9,458 nucleotides of DNA from CAWBKV01 sp041946675 (GTDB lineage Archaea; Halobacteriota; Methanosarcinia; Methanotrichales; Methanotrichaceae). The notes below the pieces were generated by a model, which was not told the DNA's origin, did not search any database, and worked only from the letters and a program-made list of their open reading frames with translations. Shown here piece by piece: positions 1 through 4,796 of the stretch; positions within the stretch are counted from its first letter, which is position 1, and every line of letters starts with the position of its first letter. Location of the stretch: positions 1-9,458 of the forward strand of contig JBHGAU010000090.1 of assembly GCA_041946675.1 (NCBI GenBank), written 5' to 3'. The position numbers and the translations under genes were made by a program.

Positions 1-102
1 TACGGGCTGTATCCCGCCATTGAAATGGCGGGGATTAGCCCTGATTTCTTCCTAAAATCGATAGAAGCACTACCCTTTAGTGTAGGGAGCATTCACTTTT
101 AA
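1..102 (+). CDS. C-terminal end of a probable TnpB (IS200/IS605-type) protein, partial
   Basis: The first reading frame is open from base 1 to the TAA at 100-102. It encodes 33 residues ending in IEALPFSVGSIHF. TnpB proteins are the RNA-guided nucleases of IS200/IS605 elements, and in archaea they often finish with a short Glu-Ala...Gly motif encoded across the element's right-end hairpin. This end has that arrangement: the codons GAAGCA lead straight into the hairpin at 68-87 and the GAG-N2-TTCAC-like end. None of the RuvC or zinc-finger motifs is inside the window, so the family call rests only on the tail and the end structure. I cannot tell whether the gene upstream is intact or a remnant. 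An unrelated gene ending here is the alternative. Confidence 0.45.
   Translation, partial: YGLYPAIEMAGISPDFFLKSIEALPFSVGSIHF
4..41 (+). repeat. Strong two-tier hairpin inside the TnpB-like C-terminal codons
   Basis: CCCGCCAT (13-20) and ATGGCGGG (25-32) form a perfect 8-bp stem around a TGAA loop. An outer stem GGGCT (4-8)/AGCCC (37-41) closes over a short internal loop. It overlaps coding sequence just 5' of the element right end, where the scaffold of a TnpB guide RNA would be expected. That role is inference. Confidence 0.5.
61..96 (+). mobile_element. Probable right end of an IS200/IS605-type element (possible omega-RNA 3' end)
   Basis: GAAGC (65-68) is followed by an imperfect hairpin: CACTACCC (68-75), loop TTTA (76-79), GTGTAGGG (80-87), with 6 of 8 positions paired. 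Then comes GAG and TTCAC (92-96). The pattern GAAGC, stem, CTTTAG-like loop, stem, GGAG, TTCAC is typical of archaeal IS605/IS1341-type right ends. In these the hairpin is recognised as single-stranded DNA and is also the 3' part of the TnpB guide RNA scaffold. The two mismatches suggest either a divergent or a decaying end. The left end and any tnpA lie outside the window. Confidence 0.5.
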
Positions 103-133
103 ACCTATATTAGAGTTATATGATGATTAAACA

Positions 134-141
134 TTTAAATA
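134..141 (+). promoter_or_regulatory. TATA-box-like promoter for the first CARDB gene
   Basis: TTTAAATA at 134-141 lies in an AT-rich stretch just after the mobile-element end. An archaeal start of transcription about 25 nt further on would fall near 160-167, giving a leader of roughly 50 nt before the ATG at 216. No other TATA-like site lies as well placed. The call is from sequence pattern only. Confidence 0.4.
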
Positions 142-147
142 ATGCTG

Positions 148-164
148 TGTATAGGAGGTATACA
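148..164 (+). promoter_or_regulatory. Dyad TGTATA-GGAGG-TATACA, possible operator at the transcription start
   Basis: A perfect 6-bp inverted repeat, TGTATA and TATACA, surrounds GGAGG. It sits 7 to 23 nt downstream of the TATA box, where a bound repressor would block the start of transcription. The centre GGAGG is also a Shine-Dalgarno-like sequence, so an RNA hairpin is the other reading. No ATG lies at a useful distance from this GGAGG, which favours a DNA-level role. Confidence 0.35.
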
Positions 165-187
165 AGCTAGGGCTAACTATGGAATAA

Positions 188-209
188 ATGGCCTAGCCAT
201 AAGGAGGAG
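188..209 (+). promoter_or_regulatory. Short hairpin and strong Shine-Dalgarno site of the first CARDB gene
   Basis: ATGGC (188-192), loop CTA, GCCAT (196-200) forms a 5-bp hairpin that abuts AAGGAGGAG (201-209), an almost full anti-16S match 6 nt before the ATG at 216. The second CARDB gene repeats the layout with GGCT-TCAA-AGCC (904-915) just upstream of the same AAGGAGGAG (923-931). The Shine-Dalgarno site fixes both starts. Confidence 0.6.
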
Positions 210-215
210 ACTAAA

Positions 216-833
216 ATGTATAAAAAATTAGCAACAATAGTTGGCATTCTTCTGATTCTGTGCTCTGCTACAGCGTGGGCACAGCAGAAGACCATCACTC
301 AAACGAATGCCGTATCGCAGATGCAAGCGGGAGCCTCTACAGCCTCAATTTATGCGAAGGCTTCACCGGATTTGATCGTGGCCTCTGCAAAAATTATGAG
401 TGCACCTTTTTCGATTGGTTCAAATGTACTTGTGCCGCTTCAAATCACTATTAAAAATGCTGGAAGCGTTGATGTGACGGAGAATTTTTTTGTGTCAGCC
501 ATTGGCGGCGATACTGATAATAAGGCTCAGGGCTATTGGTTGGGAGCACCAGATGAAACAGTAGAGCAAGACTCGATAGTGGTAAATGGATTAGCTTCGG
601 GAGCCCAAAAGGCTATTAATTGCTACTTGATGCTCAAACCTCTAGGTTCTCAATCATCCCAATCGAGCGGCAAATATTGGGTTGATGTAGAGGTTGATGG
701 AACCTCTGATCCGGATTTTGCGGGAGTTATTGCTGAATCGAATGAGAACAATAACGTTCTGAAGATCACTTATCCTCCGATTGTGCCAGCCGGCGAAGGA
801 CACATGATGGCATCTTCCAAAGTACCTTATTAA
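216..833 (+). CDS. Secreted single-CARDB-domain protein, copy 1
   Basis: This is a 205-residue exported protein. Residues 1-23 are a signal peptide: MYKK, a hydrophobic core LATIVGILLILCSA, then a likely cleavage after AWA. Cys16 is not in a lipobox. After a short Ser/Thr/Ala linker, residues 51-187 form one CARDB domain, an Ig-like adhesion fold found in many archaeal surface proteins. It shows PDL (51-53), IKNAGSVDV (79-87), VNGLASGAQK (123-132), YWVDVEVDG (154-162) and the closing ESNENNN (174-180). A short tail, AGEGHMMASSKVPY, follows. The start is fixed by AAGGAGGAG at 201-209. The next gene is a paralog with near-identical ends. CARDB domains bind or adhere, but the partner is unknown. 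No anchor segment is visible, so the protein is either released or held by partners. Confidence 0.85.
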   Translation: MYKKLATIVGILLILCSATAWAQQKTITQTNAVSQMQAGASTASIYAKASPDLIVASAKIMSAPFSIGSNVLVPLQITIKNAGSVDVTENFFVSAIGGDTDNKAQGYWLGAPDETVEQDSIVVNGLASGAQKAINCYLMLKPLGSQSSQSSGKYWVDVEVDGTSDPDFAGVIAESNENNNVLKITYPPIVPAGEGHMMASSKVPY

Positions 834-844
834 CACGCCAGAAG

Positions 845-888
845 ATGAAGAACATGGTGCCTTGGTCGAGTGGCGTCATCCTCTTCAT
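845..888 (+). ncRNA. 44-nt structured 3' element, copy 1
   Basis: The outer stem is ATGAAGA (845-851) with TCTTCAT (882-888). A 2x2 internal loop (AC/CC) follows, then an inner stem ATGGTGCC (854-861) with GGCGTCAT (872-879), which includes two G-U pairs, and a 10-nt loop TTGGTCGAGT. It begins 12 nt after the stop codon. The same element follows the second CARDB gene, differing at two bases, one in the internal loop and one that turns a T-G pair into T-A. No long T-tract follows, so it may be an mRNA 3'-end stabiliser or processing site rather than a simple terminator. Confidence 0.55.
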
Positions 889-937
889 ACTTTCTTCATA
901 ATTGGCTTCAAAGCCTGGACATAAGGAGGAGACTAAA

Positions 938-1642
938 ATGTACAAAAAATTGATAGCAATCGTTGGCATTCTTCTGATTCTGTGCTCTGCTATAGCGTGG
1001 GCACAGCAGAAGACCATAGCCAAAACGAAATCCGAAACAACGATGAGTGCGACGGCCGCTATGATGTATCAGAGTGCCTCGCCAGATCAGAGTGACTTTT
1101 CAGATGAGAGTGCCAGATCAGATCAGAGAGCCTTGCCAGATTTGATATTCGTCTCGGTAAAAGTTTCCAGTGCGCCTTTCTCAATTGATCAAGACTCGCG
1201 TCATCCTCTTTTGATTCTGCCGCTTCAAATCGTTATTAAAAATGATGGCAGCGTCGATGCAACAAAGCAAATTCACTTGTATTTGGGAGCCACTGGCTAT
1301 TGGGATAAACGCTATTGGGCGGATTATGGTTGTTATTCTGAAGACCATCTGGGCGGATCTGGAATAGTTGTGGAGGATGGCGATATAATAATAAACGGAT
1401 TGTCGGCCGGTTCCCAAAAGACGATTGATTGTTTCTCGATGCTAGGAGAATGTAGTCCTTCTTACCGATATCAGAAGACTAACGATATTCGGATTGTTGC
1501 TTTTTTGGACCACCAATCTGGGCATAGTCAAGGATATATTGTTGAATCGAACGAAAGCAACAACGATATCGTGATCCACTATCCTTGGCCTTCACTGGCA
1601 GGTGAAGGGCGCATGTCGGCGCCATCCAAAGTACCTTCTTAA
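938..1642 (+). CDS. Secreted single-CARDB-domain protein, copy 2 (paralog)
   Basis: This is a 234-residue paralog of the preceding gene. I start it at the ATG at 938, not at an upstream TTG at 902, because AAGGAGGAG (923-931) and the whole leader match copy 1, and the protein then begins MYKKL as copy 1 does. The signal peptide (1-23) is almost unchanged, with cleavage after AWA. Residues 46-66 form an acidic Ser/Asp/Gln linker absent from copy 1. CARDB signatures follow: PDL (67-69), IKNDGSVDA (100-108), INGLSAGSQK (152-161) and ESNESNND (203-210). The domain carries a larger insertion rich in Tyr, Trp, Gly and Cys (about 117-145). Cys132, Cys165 and Cys172 could pair outside the cell. The tail AGEGRMSAPSKVPS matches copy 1. 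No clear TATA box lies in the 104-bp gap, so it may be co-transcribed with copy 1. Confidence 0.82.
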   Translation: MYKKLIAIVGILLILCSAIAWAQQKTIAKTKSETTMSATAAMMYQSASPDQSDFSDESARSDQRALPDLIFVSVKVSSAPFSIDQDSRHPLLILPLQIVIKNDGSVDATKQIHLYLGATGYWDKRYWADYGCYSEDHLGGSGIVVEDGDIIINGLSAGSQKTIDCFSMLGECSPSYRYQKTNDIRIVAFLDHQSGHSQGYIVESNESNNDIVIHYPWPSLAGEGRMSAPSKVPS

Positions 1643-1653
1643 CACGTCAGAAG

Positions 1654-1697
1654 ATGAAGAGCATGGTGCCTTGGTCGAGTGGCATCATCCTCTTCAT
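1654..1697 (+). ncRNA. 44-nt structured 3' element, copy 2
   Basis: This is the same stem-loop as at 845-888, again starting 12 nt after the stop codon: ATGAAGA (1654-1660)/TCTTCAT (1691-1697), and ATGGTGCC (1663-1670)/GGCATCAT (1681-1688), with the loop TTGGTCGAGT unchanged. Base 1684 is A where copy 1 has G, so T-G becomes T-A and the pair is kept. Base 1661 (G for A) lies in the internal loop. Confidence 0.55.
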
Positions 1698-1748
1698 ACA
1701 TAATTTAGAGATTTGCGCCTGCCATAGGGTTTGATTCTCAGCGCGAAA

Positions 1749-1759
1749 TGCTTTTATTG
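1749..1759 (+). promoter_or_regulatory. Weak TATA-like site before the repeat lipoprotein gene
   Basis: GCTTTTATTGC is the best TATA-like match 35-45 nt upstream of the ATG at 1794. A start of transcription near 1780 would leave the Shine-Dalgarno-like AAGGTGGGG (1779-1787) in a very short leader. Another AT-rich candidate, CATAATTTAG, is at 1699-1708. Both are weak. Confidence 0.25.
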
Positions 1760-1793
1760 CTTTAGGCCAAATCGTCTGAAGGTGGGGTGTTCA

Positions 1794-2444
1794 ATGGAAT
1801 CGAGATCTATAGTACTGATAGCTTTATTATCAAGTATTCTGTTGACAGCTTGCTATGCGCAGTCTACAGGCAGTTCGCAGGGCGGTTTTCAGAGCGTAGG
1901 CGAGGATTTTGGAAAGGCATGGTTGAGCAACTTCAAGGCCCAGAATCCAGAGCCTGTGGAGAACACCAGCAAAAGCAACGGCCTCTGGAGCTGGGGCACT
2001 GCTCCAAAGGGGAGATCAATCATAAATGGACAGCTTATGGTCGATCCGTATTATTACTGGAAATCGCTCAACTTATCCAGCGGCTGGCTGGGACAGGCTT
2101 ACGTAGATAATAAAACAGGGGCCCCAGTATATGCCTACATAGACCCTTATACCGGATATCCGGACTACTTCTATATGGATCCCAAAAGTGGTAGTCCCGT
2201 CTATATTAATCCTGCATCAGCTTCTGGATCAAACAGCGGCGTTTCTTCCAATTATCTACCCCCATGGTTATCGATGCAATCCAATAACAATTACCCGTCT
2301 GATTATCCATGGCTTGGCATGCCATATGGCACCGATGGCAGCGGTGTAAGTGATGTATACGGCAGCCCCAACAGCGGCATGTCTTCTTATTACGGCTATA
2401 ATAGCGGCGGAGGGATTGATTATGGCGGCATGGGGATGGTTTAA
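1794..2444 (+). CDS. Predicted surface lipoprotein with 12-residue Tyr/Asp/Pro repeats
   Basis: This is a 216-residue protein of no family I recognise. The start at 1794 is chosen over an upstream in-frame ATG at 1731 because AAGGTGG precedes it at good spacing and the protein then opens with a clean export signal, MESRSIVLIALLSSILLTAC. Leu-Thr-Ala-Cys20 is a lipobox, so the mature protein is probably lipid-anchored at Cys20. Residues 103-138 are three tandem 12-mers of the form Y[VIM]D[NP]-[KY][TS]G-xP[VD]Y: YVDNKTGAPVYA, YIDPYTGYPDYF and YMDPKSGSPVYI. The remaining C-terminus is low in complexity (Gly, Ser, Tyr, Asn), ending SGGGIDYGGMGMV. The Tyr-rich repeats suggest a carbohydrate-binding or self-assembling surface protein, but that is inference. 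It lies downstream of the two CARDB genes on the same strand. Confidence 0.72.
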   Translation: MESRSIVLIALLSSILLTACYAQSTGSSQGGFQSVGEDFGKAWLSNFKAQNPEPVENTSKSNGLWSWGTAPKGRSIINGQLMVDPYYYWKSLNLSSGWLGQAYVDNKTGAPVYAYIDPYTGYPDYFYMDPKSGSPVYINPASASGSNSGVSSNYLPPWLSMQSNNNYPSDYPWLGMPYGTDGSGVSDVYGSPNSGMSSYYGYNSGGGIDYGGMGMV

Positions 2445-2454
2445 GCGGTCTTAG

Positions 2455-2484
2455 AAAAGATATGAACCCAAAAGATATGAACCC
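2455..2484 (+). repeat. Perfect 15-bp tandem duplication
   Basis: AAAAGATATGAACCC occurs twice without a gap (2455-2469 and 2470-2484), 11 nt after the lipoprotein stop codon. It looks like a recent slippage duplication. No function is evident. Confidence 0.85.
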
Positions 2485-2496
2485 CTGCTCCTGGAC

Positions 2497-2546
2497 TTTT
2501 TAACATAAGTTTTCACATTTCCTAAATAAAATTTAAAAAAGTTTTT
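2497..2546 (+). terminator. T-tract region, probable archaeal-type terminator of the lipoprotein gene
   Basis: T5 at 2497-2501, TTTTC at 2510-2514 and T5 at 2542-2546 lie 50-100 nt after the lipoprotein stop codon. Archaeal RNA polymerase stops at T-rich tracts without needing a hairpin. The assignment is by pattern only. Confidence 0.35.
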
Positions 2547-2613
2547 ACGTCGTCATTTTGAGTTGAATTAACATCCCATAAATTCATTGAATCGGTTAAA
2601 TTATTACCAATGA

Positions 2614-2793
2614 AATATTAGATATATCCACAAATATACCAGAAATATACCAGAAGGATGGGCTGGCTACGTGTGGTGGATGGCATTCACGCCCTATCCA
2701 AAAGGAAATTCTAACGGCGAGACACTAGGGAAGACTTCTATCCTATTTCGCAGAGGCGCAGATGACTGGAGTCAGCATTCCACAGGCTGGTAA
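2614..2793 (+). pseudogene. Possible C-terminal gene remnant
   Basis: An open frame without a start codon at its 5' end runs from the TGA at 2611-2613 to the TAA at 2791. From about 2659 it reads WAGYVWWMAFTPYPKG, then NSNGETLGKTSILFRRGADDW and SQHSTGW. The balanced composition, rich in Trp, Gly and aromatic residues, looks like the end of a real extracellular-type domain, unlike the AT-rich noise before it. The only internal ATG (2680) would give 37 residues and has no good Shine-Dalgarno site. A chance open frame of about 45 codons is possible, so this is a tentative call. Confidence 0.25.
2632..2653 (+). repeat. Perfect 11-bp tandem duplication
   Basis: AAATATACCAG occurs twice in a row (2632-2642 and 2643-2653). 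It is directly followed by the possible gene remnant, and if that frame is real it would change its N-terminal part. Confidence 0.85.
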
Positions 2794-2827
2794 AGGCTAT
2801 TTGTATAGGATAAAGGGAAAATGAGAC

Positions 2828-2833
2828 AAAAAA
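2828..2833 (-). terminator. T-tract terminator for the thermosome gene
   Basis: On the minus strand T6 (plus A6 at 2828-2833), followed by further T-runs in GTCTCATTTTCCC, lies about 50 nt after the thermosome stop codon. This fits a hairpin-free archaeal terminator. Confidence 0.4.
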
Positions 2834-2884
2834 TAGGGCCTAAATGAGGCGGCGCATTTCGGCCAAAGTTTTGATTGTATCTAT

Positions 2885-4570
2885 CTACATCATCCCTGGC
2901 ATTCCCATGCCACCCATGCCCATTCCCGGCATGCCTCCCATCATCCCTGGCGGCATTCCGCCGGCTCCTGGAGCTCCCTCTTCCTTTTTCTTTGTCGAGG
3001 CAAGTACGTCGTCAATCCTCAGTATCAGGCTTGCGGCGTCTGTTGCAGACTGGATTGCCTGCACTTTGACCCTCAACGGTTCGACCACTCCGAGCTTAAA
3101 CATGTCAGTGATCTGGCCTGTGTATGCATTCAGTCCTGCATTCTTATCAGTCTCATGCTTGCTCTTCAGCTCGACAAGCTTATCGATTGGATTGAACCCG
3201 GCATTCTCTGCCAATGTCTTGGGGATAATCTCCAATGCCTCGGCGAACTTTATGGCCGCCAGCTGTTCGCGTCCTTTGAGGGTTGAGGCAAACTCCCTCA
3301 GCCTCAGGGAGAGTTCCGCCTCAGAAGCGCCGCCGCCTGCCAACACCTTTCCATCCTCAACAACATCTGCTACAGCATGCAGGGCATCATCCAGCGACCT
3401 TTCGAGGTCGTCGAGAACCTGCTTGGTTCCGGCCCTCAGGAGCAAAGTGTATGCTGGGTTCTTTGTTCCTGTAACGAACGTCATGACTCCGGTGCCGACT
3501 CTCCTCTCCTCGACAACTGCTGCGGTTCCGAGCTCACTCGGCTTCAGCTCATCAAGGCTGGTGATTATGTTTCCGCCTGTAGCCCTTGCGAGCTTCTCCA
3601 TATCGCTCTTGATTACACGGCGCAAAGCAAGGATGCCTGCATTTGCAAGGTAGTGCTGTGCCATGTCATCGATGCCCTTCTGGCAGAAGACCACATTTGC
3701 GCCGCTGGCTATAACCTTATCAGCTACTGCTTTTACTGCGTCCTTCTCATGCTGCATAAACGCCTGGAACTGGGCCGAGTTAGTTATCTGATACTCTGCC
3801 TTGGTCTCGGTATCCTTTGATTCGATTGGGGTGCTGAGGAGAGCGATCCTGGCATTCTCAACTTTTCGGGGCATATTGCTGTGGACTATCTCTTTATCGA
3901 TAGCTATACCCTCAATGAGCTCAGAGTCTCCAATGCTTTCACCGACCTTTTTCTCAACATTGATCTTGTCCAGGTCAACCTTCTTCTTGCCGCCGTAGGT
4001 ATCGATTGCTGAGAGGACGAGGTCTACTGCAAACCTGTCGATCTTGCTGTCCTGGGGAGTCGCCATCTTGCCGGTTATTGCAGTCTCAGCTATCCGGTTC
4101 AGAATATCTTTGTTATTTTCAGAGACATCTATAGCAAGGCTGTCGAGAATCTTTAGGGCCTTCTCAGCGGCCATTCTGTAGCCCTCGACTATGACTGTCG
4201 GATGAACGTTAGAGCCGAGCAGGTCCTCGGCCTTCTTCAGAAGCTCGCCGGCCAATATGGCGACAGTCGTTGTCCCATCGCCAACCTCTTTATCCTGTGT
4301 TTTGGAGGCTTCAATGATCATCTTGGCAGCAGGATGCTGCACATCCATCTCCTTCAGGATTGTGACTCCATCATTGGTTACTGTCACATCTCCCATAGAG
4401 TCTACAAGCAGCTTATCCATGCCCTTGGGGCCGAGGGTGGTTCTGACAGCATTTGCGACCGCCCGGGCAGCTAAAATGTTGTTATTAATAGCATCCTTTC
4501 CCGTTTCTCTGCGGGTATCTTTTAGAATGATTATAGGCATACCGCCTAGTCCTGCCGTTTGACCTGCCAT
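2885..4570 (-). CDS. thsA: Thermosome subunit (group II chaperonin)
   Basis: This is a 561-residue group II chaperonin subunit of normal full length. It assembles into double-ring complexes that fold cytosolic proteins with ATP, using a built-in lid instead of GroES. Visible motifs are TTLGPKGMDKLLVD (44-57), NDGVTIL (66-72) and GDGTTT (97-102, Asp98) of the ATP site. Also present are the apical-domain segment with CQKGIDD (296-302), the ERSLDDALHAV helix (390-400, containing the catalytic Asp), and AGGGASE (411-417) of the equatorial domain. A flexible Gly/Met/Pro tail runs from 535 to 561, as in many archaeal thermosomes. The start follows GGAGG (minus strand 4582-4578) by 7 nt. The gene is monocistronic, with its own TATA box and a T-tract downstream. 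The choice between alpha and other paralog names cannot be made here, so the symbol is nominal. Confidence 0.97.
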   Translation of the reverse strand: MAGQTAGLGGMPIIILKDTRRETGKDAINNNILAARAVANAVRTTLGPKGMDKLLVDSMGDVTVTNDGVTILKEMDVQHPAAKMIIEASKTQDKEVGDGTTTVAILAGELLKKAEDLLGSNVHPTVIVEGYRMAAEKALKILDSLAIDVSENNKDILNRIAETAITGKMATPQDSKIDRFAVDLVLSAIDTYGGKKKVDLDKINVEKKVGESIGDSELIEGIAIDKEIVHSNMPRKVENARIALLSTPIESKDTETKAEYQITNSAQFQAFMQHEKDAVKAVADKVIASGANVVFCQKGIDDMAQHYLANAGILALRRVIKSDMEKLARATGGNIITSLDELKPSELGTAAVVEERRVGTGVMTFVTGTKNPAYTLLLRAGTKQVLDDLERSLDDALHAVADVVEDGKVLAGGGASEAELSLRLREFASTLKGREQLAAIKFAEALEIIPKTLAENAGFNPIDKLVELKSKHETDKNAGLNAYTGQITDMFKLGVVEPLRVKVQAIQSATDAASLILRIDDVLASTKKKEEGAPGAGGMPPGMMGGMPGMGMGGMGMPGMM

Positions 4571-4613
4571 ATGGTATCCTCCACTAATCTCAGGATCACA
4601 GTATTTGATCTTC

Positions 4614-4621
4614 TATAAAAC
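4614..4621 (-). promoter_or_regulatory. Thermosome TATA box
   Basis: On the minus strand GTTTTATA (4621-4614) is preceded by the purine-rich GGAAAAAC, a fair BRE plus TATA. Transcription would start near 4590, leaving a leader of about 20 nt with the GGAGG site. Confidence 0.55.
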
Positions 4622-4647
4622 GTTTTTCCTTTATGGTACTGTTGCAT

Positions 4648-4673
4648 ATAGTGGTGACATTAAAAACCACTAT
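4648..4673 (-). promoter_or_regulatory. 8-bp inverted repeat upstream of the thermosome promoter
   Basis: ATAGTGGT (4648-4655) and ACCACTAT (4666-4673) are perfect inverted arms separated by 10 bp. The repeat lies about 27-52 bp upstream of the thermosome TATA box and about 60-85 bp before the ATPase TATA box. This position suits an activator or heat-shock regulator site. The binding protein is unknown. Confidence 0.4.
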
Positions 4674-4731
4674 CCATTAACTTCTATTTTTGCAGCAACA
4701 ACCCTAAATGCAACCGAGGCCCTATAGAATG

Positions 4732-4750
4732 AAAAAAAGGTTAAATATTT
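4732..4750 (+). promoter_or_regulatory. BRE/TATA promoter of the P-type ATPase gene
   Basis: AAAAAAAGG (4732-4740) followed by TTAAATATTT (4741-4750) is a good BRE plus TATA. Transcription would begin near 4770-4775, about 25 nt before the ATG. The leader carries GGAG (4784-4787), 9 nt from the start codon. Confidence 0.5.
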
Positions 4751-4796
4751 CCGCTATTAGCGCAGTTACTATGCATCCCACACGGAGCTCCCTGAG

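Larger units (their letters stand above)
2445..2884. other. 440-bp gap between lipoprotein and thermosome genes
   Basis: There is no convincing intact gene. It holds a perfect 15-bp tandem repeat, T5 tracts at 2497-2501 and 2542-2546 that could end transcription of the lipoprotein gene, an AT-rich stretch (about 2505-2655) with an 11-bp tandem repeat, a possible protein-coding remnant (2614-2793), and the A-tract that would act as terminator for the minus-strand thermosome gene. Confidence 0.6.

Noticed and set aside
179..196. Two adjacent two-codon frames (ATG GAA TAA, ATG GCC TAG) in the leader of the first CARDB gene
   Set aside because: No Shine-Dalgarno site lies at the right distance, and such minimal frames arise easily by chance. 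The hairpin explains the same bases better.
902..937. Extended start (TTG) of the second CARDB gene
   Set aside because: It would translate the Shine-Dalgarno site. The paralog shows the start at the equivalent ATG.
1731..1793. Extended N-terminus of the repeat lipoprotein
   Set aside because: It would bury the signal peptide behind 21 residues. The ATG at 1794 has a Shine-Dalgarno-like site and gives a proper lipobox protein.
2844..3653. Plus-strand open frame of 269 codons opposite the thermosome gene
   Set aside because: It mirrors the codon usage of the thermosome on the other strand, with low-complexity Ser/Ala/Pro translation and no promoter or Shine-Dalgarno signal.
4568..4573. Palindrome CATATG at the thermosome start as an operator
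   Set aside because: It is short and formed by the start codon with one flanking CAT. The zinc-ribbon gene has the same CATATG by similar chance.
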